This document shows, one piece after another, positions 41,306-49,442 of a stretch of 64,000 nt of DNA. The position numbers and the translations under genes are program-made. The notes under the pieces were generated by a model that saw only the letters and a list, made by a program, of their open reading frames with translations, did not search any database and was not told the DNA's origin. Every line of letters starts with the position of its first letter. Within the stretch, counting starts at the first letter, position 1. Origin of the DNA: an uncultured Kiritimatiellota bacterium (GTDB lineage Bacteria > Verrucomicrobiota > Kiritimatiellia > RFP12 > UBA1067). Location of the stretch: positions 1-64,000 of the forward strand of contig CAKTZI010000016.1 of the NCBI GenBank assembly GCA_934635385.1. Reading direction: 5' to 3'.

Positions 41306-41478
41306 TGGCCCGTCGGCCCGCCAGCTCGCGCGAACCGTCCTCCGAGGAATCGCCACCATACTCGAATGAGTGGTGTCGTGCGCGCGGAGGGGCTGGAAGT
41401 GGCGCGAGTGAGGAGCGACGACGAGACCGAGCGAGCAGCTTCCCGCTCCGACGCGCGTGCTGGCGGGCCGACGGGCCA
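41306..41478. repeat. 173-bp element with 26-bp terminal inverted repeats (MITE-like)
   Basis: The first 26 bases (41306-41331) and the last 26 (41453-41478) are inverted copies with one mismatch, beginning TGGCCCGTCGGCCCGCC. No transposase is encoded between them. The flanks (41254-41305 and 41479-41606) look like decayed pieces of the other repeat families, including a CCTTTATTTGCTGAATGGC block; I see no gene in them. Confidence 0.7.
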
Positions 41479-41606
41479 CGAATGCGAACGACTGTCGCGC
41501 AGCAAAAGCCTTTATTTGCTGAATGGCAGAGCCTTTTCCGTGGTCGAAAACGGAACGTGTTTGCGCGAAATAGACGGCGATTTTTGCGCAAAGTAGACGG
41601 AAGAAT

Positions 41607-41636
41607 TTGACAAGCAGACCCGATTTATGATAGACT
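41607..41636 (+). promoter_or_regulatory. Promoter of the beta-helix surface protein gene
   Basis: TTGACA (41607-41612), an 18-base spacer, TAGACT (41631-41636). Initiation near 41643 would give a leader of about 84 bases that includes the 17-C tract. Confidence 0.55.
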
Positions 41637-41686
41637 TCACATTTGTCAATGTGGAGGAATCGGGTGTGGCGGTGCGGTGCCGTGGG

Positions 41687-41703
41687 CCCCCCCCCCCCCC
41701 CCC
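41687..41703 (+). repeat. Homopolymeric tract of 17 cytosines
   Basis: An uninterrupted run of 17 C lies 23 bases before the start codon of a large surface protein and inside its predicted leader. Runs this long are prone to slipped-strand length change. A short frame from ATG 41649 runs through the tract, so its stop position depends on the C count. The run may also be a sequencing artefact. Confidence 0.85.
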
Positions 41704-41726
41704 ATAAATGCTAAAAAATAACGAAA

Positions 41727-44645
41727 ATGAATACAAAACTAATAGTTAAAGCGTTTTTCGGGGCGGCTTTCGCCTTGACGGGCGCGCGGCTCTCGGCGGA
41801 AACGAGGGTCGTCGATAAGCTCAACGGGCCGTATTTTTCGGTTCAAGATGCCGTTGATGCGGCCGCAGAAGGCGATACCGTCTTCATCAAGAACGGCGTC
41901 CATGACGTGGGCGGGAAACTCGACGGCTTCTCGACCTCCATGTCGAACCGCGTCTACGTCACGAAGTCCCTCACGCTCATCGGCGAGTCGAAGGAAGGTG
42001 CGATCATCAAGGGCGCCCACGCGACGGAGGGCGTTGACGACAAGGGCCTCGGCTGTGGCGCGAACGCCGTCCGCTGTCTCGGCATCAACGCGGACAACGT
42101 CGTCGTCTCGAACCTCACGCTCACGGGCGGCGCGACGCGCAGCACGACCGCCGGGAACGACAAGGAGGAGAACAACGGCGGTGGCGTCTATGCGGTGAAC
42201 GGGAAGAAGGGCATTGTCCTGGTGGACTGCATCGTCTCCAACAACGTCGCCCGGCGTGCGGGTGCGGTGCGCTATGGTGCAGATGGTGCGGCCAACCACG
42301 GCAACTGCCTTCTCGTGCGCACGTGGGTTCACGCCAACAAGGCGGTTGACCGCGATCCGGACGTGCGCGGCTGTTTCGCGGCGTTCTGCCTGTTCACGGG
42401 GCATTACAGCAGCGGAACGATCACATATGCGGCGACGTTCGTGAACTGCACGTTTGCGGATGGCTTCGGACGCAACCACAGCGAAACGGCGAACGTTGTC
42501 GGCTACAACTGTCTCTTCGCCGACACGTGGTTCAAGGACGACGGCAAGGCCCAGTGGTTTAACTGCGCGTTCAACAAGCAGGACGCCACCACGACCTCGA
42601 CAACGAACGCGGCGTGCGTCTTCAATCCCGGCTACGACCTCTTCATGGCACCGCCGCTTGTCGACTACCGTCTCCACTACGGCGCGACGGCGGTCATCGG
42701 CAAAGGCGACGCTTCGTTTCTTGAGAAGATTCCCGAAGCCTATCGCACCCTCGACTTCTACGGCCATGCGGTCGATACGGCGTCCGTAAGCCTCGGCTGT
42801 GCGCAGGAGATCGTCACGCCGACCGGCGGCACGATCTCGTTTGCCAGACAGGACTGCATGTCATCGACTGACACTGCTGACCGAAAGTCCGGGTTCGCGC
42901 CAACGACGGATTATGGGTTCTACTTCTTCAACGGCGTGTGCCTCATGTCGGCGAAGGTTCTCGGCTACATCCGCACAATGGAAGGCCGCACGGTCGTCAC
43001 GGTCACGCATGATCCGTCGGGCGCACGGCTGGCGGCAGCGCAGAAGGGTCTCCATTCGTTCACGGCCTCGGGCGCGGACACGATGCGCCGCTATGCGAAC
43101 GAAGATGGCGCGTTCGTCTTTGTCGCGCCGTCCGTCGGCAAGACGCTGACGCTGACGCCGAACTTCAACGCGGCCGTCCTCCACGTGGACCGCGCCGCGA
43201 CCGCCGCCGAGTCGGACGGGACGGAGGCGGCGCCGTATGCGAGCCTTCCGGCGGCGCTGGCGGCCGTGCCGTCGGGCGCGTTTGCGACCGTGTACGTGAA
43301 GGCGGGCGTCTACGACAACGGGACGATGACGCAGACGAAGCGGTTCGGCAACATCGCCACCACGGCGTACACGCACAAGGCGCGCGCCGTCGTGCCGGCG
43401 AACGTGTCGGTCGTCGGCGTGGGCGCGGACAAGACGTTTATCGTCGGCGCAGATGACCCGTCGGCGGAGGCGGTGAACAAGGGCTGCGGTCCGGCGGCGG
43501 TTCGCTGTGTCGCGCTCGCGAAGGGTGCGCGGCTTTCGGGCTTCACGCTGACGGGTGGGCGCACGGACGTGGGGACGGCCGCCCTCAACAACGGCGATGA
43601 CTTCCACGGCGGCGGCGTGCTGGCCGAGTATGGAACGGAATCCGAGTTGGCGGTCGTCACGGACTGCGTGATCTCGAACTGCGTCGCGCGGCGTGGCGGC
43701 GGCGGCTTCTTCGGCGTCTACAACCGCGTCCGCTTCCTCGACAACAGCATCATCCAGAGCGGCAACGGCTCGGCCGTGCGCGGCGATGGGGTCGGGAACT
43801 GCTTCCTCGTGAACTGCCTGATCGACCGGAACGAGGGCGACGCGACGGTCTACTACCTCGAACTCGTGAACTGCACGCTTGGCGCGGACAACACGCAGGG
43901 CGGGAACAGGAACGGCATGAGGGTGATCCGCGATGCGGGGGATGTCCGCAACTGCCTGATCCTCGGCACGAAGAGCGCGTCCGGGAAGACAGACGAACAG
44001 GGCGTCGTCACGCACACGAAGTTCTACAACTGCGTCTTCTCGATGGAGACGAAGGCCTACCTGGACAAGACGGTCAACAAGACCTATGTGGACACGAGCT
44101 GCGTCGCGACAGCGGATCTGTCCGTGGACGAGAACCTCGCGCCGGTCATCGGCGCGAACGCGGCTGTCGATGCGGCGGACGCGGCGGCCTATGACGCGGA
44201 GAAATGGGGCGATCGCGACGTCTACGGGAATCCGCGCACGATGAACGGCAACCGGCTGGACGTCGGCGCCGTCGAGGGCGACTGGAAGGCGGCCTACGCG
44301 AAGAAGATCGGCAAGCGGATCGCCGTCACGGCGGCGGATTCGGCGGTGGAGCTGGTCGAGGACGGCGTGAAGATCCCGGCGGGCGCGTCGCTCGCGGCGA
44401 CGATTGGTCGTGCGGGACGCGCGAATGGCGTGTATGTCCTGAAGGCGACGGTCGATGACGGCGCGACGTGCGCGGTCACGCGAGACGGCGACGCGGCGGC
44501 GACGCTGACGGCGGGCGCGAATGCGGCGCGGTATGCGACGGGCGAGACGGGGCTGACGGATCTTGTCTTCACGGCGGATGCGCTCGGCTCGACGGTGCTG
44601 TCGTCGCTCAAGGCCGACACGGGCGTGTTGGTGATCCTGCGGTAG
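41727..44645 (+). CDS. Large secreted protein with two right-handed beta-helix domains
   Basis: A 972-residue exported protein with an N-terminal signal peptide (VKAFFGAAFALTGARLSA). It has two similar halves: residues about 30-340 and 485-845 each start with a Y-x-S-x-x-x-A-V-D-A/L-A-A type entry. Each continues with G-V-Y/H-D, LIGES or VVGVGADKTFI, LTLTGGATR or FTLTGGRTD, and DCIVSNNVARR or DCVISNCVARR. The coils resemble Pmp/choice-of-anchor-type beta-helices. A Thr/Ala-rich beta domain forms the C terminus. No catalytic motif is evident; adhesion or glycan binding is likely. The start lacks a Shine-Dalgarno site, and expression may vary with the C tract. Confidence 0.8.
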   Translation: MNTKLIVKAFFGAAFALTGARLSAETRVVDKLNGPYFSVQDAVDAAAEGDTVFIKNGVHDVGGKLDGFSTSMSNRVYVTKSLTLIGESKEGAIIKGAHATEGVDDKGLGCGANAVRCLGINADNVVVSNLTLTGGATRSTTAGNDKEENNGGGVYAVNGKKGIVLVDCIVSNNVARRAGAVRYGADGAANHGNCLLVRTWVHANKAVDRDPDVRGCFAAFCLFTGHYSSGTITYAATFVNCTFADGFGRNHSETANVVGYNCLFADTWFKDDGKAQWFNCAFNKQDATTTSTTNAACVFNPGYDLFMAPPLVDYRLHYGATAVIGKGDASFLEKIPEAYRTLDFYGHAVDTASVSLGCAQEIVTPTGGTISFARQDCMSSTDTADRKSGFAPTTDYGFYFFNGVCLMSAKVLGYIRTMEGRTVVTVTHDPSGARLAAAQKGLHSFTASGADTMRRYANEDGAFVFVAPSVGKTLTLTPNFNAAVLHVDRAATAAESDGTEAAPYASLPAALAAVPSGAFATVYVKAGVYDNGTMTQTKRFGNIATTAYTHKARAVVPANVSVVGVGADKTFIVGADDPSAEAVNKGCGPAAVRCVALAKGARLSGFTLTGGRTDVGTAALNNGDDFHGGGVLAEYGTESELAVVTDCVISNCVARRGGGGFFGVYNRVRFLDNSIIQSGNGSAVRGDGVGNCFLVNCLIDRNEGDATVYYLELVNCTLGADNTQGGNRNGMRVIRDAGDVRNCLILGTKSASGKTDEQGVVTHTKFYNCVFSMETKAYLDKTVNKTYVDTSCVATADLSVDENLAPVIGANAAVDAADAAAYDAEKWGDRDVYGNPRTMNGNRLDVGAVEGDWKAAYAKKIGKRIAVTAADSAVELVEDGVKIPAGASLAATIGRAGRANGVYVLKATVDDGATCAVTRDGDAAATLTAGANAARYATGETGLTDLVFTADALGSTVLSSLKADTGVLVILR

Positions 44646-44666
44646 GGAGCGGTCGTCGGGCGAGAG

Positions 44667-44791
44667 GCCTGCGGCGCTAAACACGGAGGATGCGGAGAAT
44701 GGAAGGCACGGAGAAAGAAAAGAAGGATGACGTGATCGATGCTCCTCCGTGTCTCTCAAACTCCGTAACCTCCGCGTTAAACGCCGTAGGC
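44667..44791. repeat. ACGGAG-family palindromic repeat
   Basis: The left arm GCCTGCGGCGCTAAACACGG and right arm CGCGTTAAACGCCGTAGGC pair across 125 bases. Between them are short-period units (GGCACGGAG, CTCCGTGTCTC). Related copies lie at 46259-46308 (half), 50615-50813 and 58869-59040. Confidence 0.75.
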
Positions 44792-44828
44792 AGATCCTGT
44801 TGCTCGGGCTTTGAGGGGTGGTTGGTTT

Positions 44829-44890
44829 TAACACAGAGCGGCCTACGGCCGGGCGACGCTCCCCTTGCCCCGCGAAGCGGCTCTGTGTTA
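44829..44890 (+). repeat. Minimal composite-repeat element (62 bp)
   Basis: Only the two ends of the composite element are present: TAACACAGAGCGGC at the left and GCGGCTCTGTGTTA at the right, joined by about 35 bases. This shows that the TAACACAGAGC inverted repeat forms the element's tips. Confidence 0.75.
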
Positions 44891-44894
44891 CAAT
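44889..44894 (+). promoter_or_regulatory. -10 box formed at the repeat tip
   Basis: TACAAT overlaps the last two bases of the minimal repeat, read as TGTGT-TACAAT. It precedes the FAD oxidoreductase gene with a leader of about 22 bases and an AAGGAG site at 44911-44916. Confidence 0.5.
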
Positions 44895-44923
44895 CTAACA
44901 ACAAAAAGAGAAGGAGATAACCT

Positions 44924-46246
44924 ATGAAGCGATTGATGGTGTTTCTGGTTGCCGGGATGGCGTTGATGTGCTCGGCGTCTGGCGCGGACACGTATGACGT
45001 CATCGTCGCCGGCGGTGGGCCGGCGGGCATCGGCGCCGGGTACATGGCGGCGGCGCGTGGCGCGAAGACACTCGTCCTGGAGAAGTCCGGTCGCCTCGGC
45101 GGCATGGCCGTTCAGGCGATGGTCAGTCCGTTCTCGTTCTCCGTCGACAGCCCCGTCGTGCGGCGGCTCGCCGCGCGGCTCGCGATGGGCAAGACCGTCG
45201 ACTTCGCGCGCGCGGACGTGCTGGCCTACGATGCGTTGACCGAAGTCGGCGCGGACGTCCTTCTGCACGCGGACGTGATTGCGCCGGTGATGGAGGGCCA
45301 TCGCGTGGTCGGGCTGGAGGTGAACCTTGCCGAGGGACGGCGCGTCTTCCGAGCGAAGGTCGTCATTGACGCGACGGGCGACGGCGTTGTCGCGGCGGCG
45401 GCGGGCGTTCCCTACGAACAGGGGCGTGCGGACGACGGACTCGTCCAGCCGATGAGCGTCATGTTCACGGTCGGCGGCATCGCGCCGGGCCGGCGGCTGA
45501 TCGCCGTTTCGGAGGAACAGGCGCGTGAGCAGAAGATCGGCGGAAAGACGTGGGAGGCGATCGTCGCCGAGGAAATCGCCGTCGGCAACCTGCCGCCGGA
45601 GGTTTCGGTCATCCGCCTCTACTGGGCGCCGGAAGAGACGATGACGGTCGTCAACGCGACGCAGGTCTGTGGCCTCGACGGCGCGAAGTCGTCCGACCGC
45701 ACACGTGCGGAGATCGTTTGCCGCAAGCAGGCCTTTCAGGTGCTGGACGTCCTGCGCCGCCGGGTGCCGGGCTACGAGAAGGCGCAGATCGTGGAGATGC
45801 CGGCGGTCGTCGGCGTGCGCGAGACGCGGCGGTTCGAGGGCGTCGACCGACTGACGACGGAGGACGTGCTGACGGGTCGGAAGCGTGCGGACGCGATTGC
45901 ACGGAACTGCTCGTTCGTGATCGACATCCACAATCCGGCGGGCGGCGGACAGGCGCATGGACGCGGCGAGAGCGCGACGGGCGGTGCGCGGCGCGTAAAG
46001 CCGTATGACATCCCGTATGGTGCGCTCGTGCCGAAAAAGGTCGAGGGACTGCTGTTCTGCGGACGCTGCCTCTCGGCGTCGCATGAGGCGCTGGCGTCGT
46101 GCCGCGTGATGGGCAATGCGATGGCGACGGGCATTGGCGCGGGCGCGGCGGCGGCCTATGCGGTGCGGCAGGGCGTTGCGCTGCGGGACGTGCCGGCGGA
46201 GAAGCTCGATCTCTTCGGCCCTGAACCTGAACGGAGTGGAAAGTGA
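44924..46246 (+). CDS. Exported FAD-dependent oxidoreductase
   Basis: A 440-residue protein of the PF12831-type family with a signal peptide (MKRLMVFLVAGMALMCSASG). It has an intact Rossmann motif VIVAGGGPAGIGAGYMAA near residue 28, then LEKSGRLGGMAVQAMVSPF, a TYPE-II ATGDG block (VVIDATGDGVVAAAAG), and the C-terminal LLFCGRCLSASHEALASCRVMG FAD contact. Unlike the paralogue at 37708, all cofactor motifs are conserved. The substrate is unknown; neighbours suggest glycan or glycan-linked chemistry outside the cytoplasm. Its promoter seems to be supplied by the adjoining repeat element. Confidence 0.88.
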   Translation: MKRLMVFLVAGMALMCSASGADTYDVIVAGGGPAGIGAGYMAAARGAKTLVLEKSGRLGGMAVQAMVSPFSFSVDSPVVRRLAARLAMGKTVDFARADVLAYDALTEVGADVLLHADVIAPVMEGHRVVGLEVNLAEGRRVFRAKVVIDATGDGVVAAAAGVPYEQGRADDGLVQPMSVMFTVGGIAPGRRLIAVSEEQAREQKIGGKTWEAIVAEEIAVGNLPPEVSVIRLYWAPEETMTVVNATQVCGLDGAKSSDRTRAEIVCRKQAFQVLDVLRRRVPGYEKAQIVEMPAVVGVRETRRFEGVDRLTTEDVLTGRKRADAIARNCSFVIDIHNPAGGGQAHGRGESATGGARRVKPYDIPYGALVPKKVEGLLFCGRCLSASHEALASCRVMGNAMATGIGAGAAAAYAVRQGVALRDVPAEKLDLFGPEPERSGK

Positions 46247-46258
46247 GGATAGGTAGAT

Positions 46259-46308
46259 GCCTGCGGCGCTAAACACGGAGGGAGCGGAGGATGGGAGACA
46301 CGGAGTGG
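46259..46308. repeat. ACGGAG-family repeat, left half
   Basis: CTGCGGCGCTAAACACGGAG followed by GGAGGATGGGAGACACGGAG. Only one arm is present before the next element begins, as though the composite element had inserted into it. Confidence 0.6.
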
Positions 46309-46316
46309 TTGTTTTT

Positions 46317-46640
46317 TAACACAGAGCGGCCTACGGCCGGGCGGTGCGAGGCGACAGGGAGTTTCGCTTCGCGCCTGTCTGTCGGCTTCGTCGCCCTCTT
46401 AGACTGTTTGTGTTTTAACGCAAAGAACGCAGAAGGGAGAAACGCAAAGGTACGCAAAGACCTTTGTTGGCTGGGCATCAAGAGCCTTTGCGAACTTTGC
46501 GTCAGAACCTTTGCGGCCTTTGCGTTAAAAAGATATACAGGGTGCAAGAACTTGTCGCTCAGGACGCGAAGCGTTTCTCTCGCGACACTCCTCTTGCCCC
46601 GCGAAGCGGCTCTGTGTTTAAAAACAGCCGCTCTGTGTTA
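46317..46640 (+). repeat. Composite palindromic repeat element, copy 2
   Basis: TAACACAGAGCGGCC at the left, the inner TTTTAACGCAAAG ... CTTTGCGTTAAAA palindrome, and two successive right tips (GCGGCTCTGTGTTT and CCGCTCTGTGTTA). About 320 bp, matching copies at 39506 and 50837 block by block. Confidence 0.8.
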
Positions 46641-46644
46641 AAAT
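46639..46644 (+). promoter_or_regulatory. -10 box formed at the repeat tip
   Basis: TGTGT-TAAAAT overlaps the element's right end. An ATG lies ten bases beyond (46655), the leaderless geometry seen elsewhere. Confidence 0.45.
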
Positions 46645-46654
46645 CTAAGGCTTG

Positions 46655-49264
46655 ATGAGAAAGAGAGAAATGCGAATGAAACAAAGTGTGACTTTTCTGT
46701 TTGCCGCGATTCTGTTGATAGGTGCGGCAAGAGCGGCGGCGACGGTGCGCGCCGACGTTGTTCGCCCCGTGCCGTTCGCGCGCGCGTTCACGGTCGCGGG
46801 CGTGACGAACGCGACGGTCGGCACGTTCGCCGTGCCGCCGGAGACGGATCTTCGTCCGTGGCGCGTGCGCTATTCGTTCCGCTACCGCACGGCGGGCTTT
46901 GCGGGCGAAGGGCTGCGGCTCGTCACACAGGCCGTGTTCGACGGCGGTGCGCGGACGGACAACCTCACGCCCACCATCCGCAACCTGAACTGGGATGCGG
47001 GGACGACCTATCGTTGCGGTGCGTCCGAAGACTGGAAGAAGGTCGATCTCGACGTCGATTTCAAGAACGCGCTGCCGCCGGAAGTCCGCGTCGTCTGTGC
47101 GGGCCTGGTCGCGACGGGGCGCGTCGAATTCGCCGACTTTGCGGTGGCGCTCGTCCTGAAGCCGCGCCACTGGCTCACGGGCGGCGAGTTTCCGCTCGAA
47201 GGCGGCAACGTGCTGAAGCACGTCTTCTTCGCCGAGACGGGCACCGTCCACATCGCGCTTGCCGATCCGGCGCACGTCGTGCGGGCTGCCGTTCGCGTGC
47301 GTGACGCCGAGGGGAATGTCGTGGGCGCGACGCGTGCGCTGACCGCCGTCGATGCGGTGACTCTTGCGGGACGCGGATATTACACACTGGAGGTTGCCGC
47401 GTCCTACACCGACGGCACGAAGGTGACGACGACGGGCTCGGCCGTTGTGCTGGGCCCGGAACTCACCGCCGCGCAGACGGCGGGTTCGCGTTTCGGCGCG
47501 ATGATCGTCAACGGCGGTGCGGGGGCGTTTACGCGCGCGCTCGGCAGCCGCTGGGATTGGCGGTTCTTCTTCCACGGCAAGGACAACGCCGCACTCGTCG
47601 GCCCGCAGTTCGGCGACGGCGCGATCTACGCGGGACACCAGTCGCCGATCTACCCGGCGGCGATGGATCCGGCGCACGTCGGGAAAGGCGGCATGTGGCC
47701 GGCGAAGGACTGGGACGTTCAGCGCACGTTGACGCGGGCGTTTCTGGAGAGGAATCCGTGCTTTGCGGGTCGTCGCCTCTGCCTCGTCAACGAGCCGGAC
47801 TTCAAGTGGCGCGGCACGATCGCCGAAATGGTGCGCGCCCACCGTATCTTCGCCGAGGAAGTCCACCGGCTCTACCCGACGTGTGAGGTGCAGGGTCCGG
47901 CCTGCAGCCGCGTGAAGCCGGAGTACCTGCGTGCGCTGGGACAGGAGGGCTTTTTCGACTGCATCGATGCCGTCAACCTCCACGCCTACGTGGACGGCAC
48001 GAAGCCGGAGGGCACGTTCCGCACGAAGCTGCGCGAGGGGATGGACGTCATCCGCCGCGAATTCGCGTGTGCGAAACCCGTCTACATCACCGAGTTCGGC
48101 TGGACGACGGAGAACGGCACGTGGCAGGAGCCGGTGAGCGAACTCACCCAGGCGCGTTACCTGACACGCGCCTGCACGTTCATCGCCGCCGAGGACATCC
48201 GCGCGGCGGTTTGGTTCTGCGACTTCTACATCGCGCGCAACTATGGCGAGGGCGGGTTCTCGATGCTGCGGCTCGGCAACGACTGCATCTCGCCGAAGCC
48301 GGCGGTCGCCGCGTTCGCGACGCTCGCGCGCAACCTCTCGGACGTGCAGGGGCGGATGCGTGCGCAGATGATCGGCCCGGAGACGTGGCTCGCGACGGGA
48401 CGGCGTACGGACGGCTCGGCCGTCACGCTCGTCTGGACGCGCACGGGCGAGCGGGAGATTTCGCTGCCGGTGCATACCACGCGGGCGGAGAGCTTCCTCG
48501 GTACGCCCGTTGCGCTCGGCAACACGACGTTGCGCGTCTCCGAATCGCCGATCTACCTCTTCGGCGACACGACGTACGAAGGATCGGAATGGGTCGCGCC
48601 GACGGTGGATGCGGCGCAGCCGGTCGTCGTCGCTGCGGACGAATATCCGCTCGGCCTGACGGGTACGGGCTGGAAATGCCGCGACAACCTACAGACGCCG
48701 GTTCTGCCCGACCGCTGCTGGACGGGTGACGCGGCGGCGCGCCTGCCCAAGATGCGCGTCGCCTATTCGTCCGAGGGGCTGATCTTCAACGTGGACATCT
48801 ACGACTCGAAGCACGAGCAGCCATATGCGCAGGAGCGCCTGATCGAGGGCGATGCCGTCACGGTCGCGGTCGATGTCGATCGAGGGCTTGACTGGCAGCC
48901 GAACGCGCACATCACGAGCTTCAAGGGGCATCGCGCGTTCGAGTACACGGTCGCCTTGCGGGACGACGGCAAGCGCGAGGCCTGGCGGCGCAACGCCTGG
49001 GACTTCGACATTCGTCCGAACGCGCCGGTCGTCGTCTTCAACGGCGTCACGCGCATCCGCAGCGACTTGACGCGCTACATGATCTGGCTCACGTGGCCGC
49101 GGCTGGGGCTGGAAGGTCCGCCGCCGCCCGGCACAAAGTTCGGCATCGCCGTCTCGGTGAGCGACCTGACGGACGGGAAGCTGAAGACGTATGACCTCTT
49201 CGGCGGCATCACCGGCACGCCCGACCCGACCAAATACGGCACGTTCGTCTGCGAAGGGAAGTGA
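46655..49264 (+). CDS. Secreted clan GH-A-like glycosidase with C-terminal CBM9-like domain, copy 1
   Basis: An 869-residue exported protein (SVTFLFAAILLIGAARAAA). An N-terminal beta region and an Ig-like part precede a TIM-barrel domain with LCLVNEPDFKWRG near residue 380 and VYITEFGWTTENG near 480. These fit the acid/base and nucleophile glutamates of clan GH-A. The last 190 residues (RVAYSSEGLIFNVDIYD ... LFGGITGTPDP) resemble CBM9/DOMON-type carbohydrate-binding domains. The exact GH family and substrate are uncertain. In-frame ATGs at 46655, 46670 and 46676 are possible starts; 46655 is chosen from the promoter spacing. A paralogue lies at 51224-53842. Confidence 0.78.
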   Translation: MRKREMRMKQSVTFLFAAILLIGAARAAATVRADVVRPVPFARAFTVAGVTNATVGTFAVPPETDLRPWRVRYSFRYRTAGFAGEGLRLVTQAVFDGGARTDNLTPTIRNLNWDAGTTYRCGASEDWKKVDLDVDFKNALPPEVRVVCAGLVATGRVEFADFAVALVLKPRHWLTGGEFPLEGGNVLKHVFFAETGTVHIALADPAHVVRAAVRVRDAEGNVVGATRALTAVDAVTLAGRGYYTLEVAASYTDGTKVTTTGSAVVLGPELTAAQTAGSRFGAMIVNGGAGAFTRALGSRWDWRFFFHGKDNAALVGPQFGDGAIYAGHQSPIYPAAMDPAHVGKGGMWPAKDWDVQRTLTRAFLERNPCFAGRRLCLVNEPDFKWRGTIAEMVRAHRIFAEEVHRLYPTCEVQGPACSRVKPEYLRALGQEGFFDCIDAVNLHAYVDGTKPEGTFRTKLREGMDVIRREFACAKPVYITEFGWTTENGTWQEPVSELTQARYLTRACTFIAAEDIRAAVWFCDFYIARNYGEGGFSMLRLGNDCISPKPAVAAFATLARNLSDVQGRMRAQMIGPETWLATGRRTDGSAVTLVWTRTGEREISLPVHTTRAESFLGTPVALGNTTLRVSESPIYLFGDTTYEGSEWVAPTVDAAQPVVVAADEYPLGLTGTGWKCRDNLQTPVLPDRCWTGDAAARLPKMRVAYSSEGLIFNVDIYDSKHEQPYAQERLIEGDAVTVAVDVDRGLDWQPNAHITSFKGHRAFEYTVALRDDGKREAWRRNAWDFDIRPNAPVVVFNGVTRIRSDLTRYMIWLTWPRLGLEGPPPPGTKFGIAVSVSDLTDGKLKTYDLFGGITGTPDPTKYGTFVCEGK

Positions 49265-49357
49265 TGGGACGCATGGGACTGACAAGACGCACAGGACGGC
49301 CTCGCGCATGGCGGGCGTCGCCCGTGTCCTGTGCGTCCCATGCGTCCTGTGCGTCTT
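49265..49357. repeat. GACGCA-family palindromic repeat
   Basis: GGGACGCATGGGAC and AAGACGCACAGGAC units pair with CCTGTGCGTCCCATGCGTCC and CCTGTGCGTC on the other arm, with a GC-rich centre. The right arm ends in TCTTTTTCTTT, so the structure could also terminate the preceding glycosidase transcript. Confidence 0.75.
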
Positions 49358-49362
49358 TTTCT

Positions 49363-49404
49363 TTCCGCGACGCCCCCCTTGCCCCGCGCAGCGGCTCTGT
49401 GTTA
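49363..49404 (+). repeat. Right-end fragment of the composite repeat
   Basis: TTCCGCGACGCC, CCTTGCCCCGCGCAGC, then GGCTCTGTGTTA: the right tip of the composite element only, placed just before the serine hydrolase gene. A TTAGAAA follows where other copies form TACAAT or TAAAAT. Confidence 0.7.
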
Positions 49405-49442
49405 GAAACCAATCGTTCGGTGGTTGTTAAAGCCTAAACAAA

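Noticed and set aside
41228..41610. Frames of about 100 codons through the 173-bp inverted-repeat element
   Set aside because: Both strands are equally open owing to the GC-rich inverted repeats. There is no start signal and no family resemblance.
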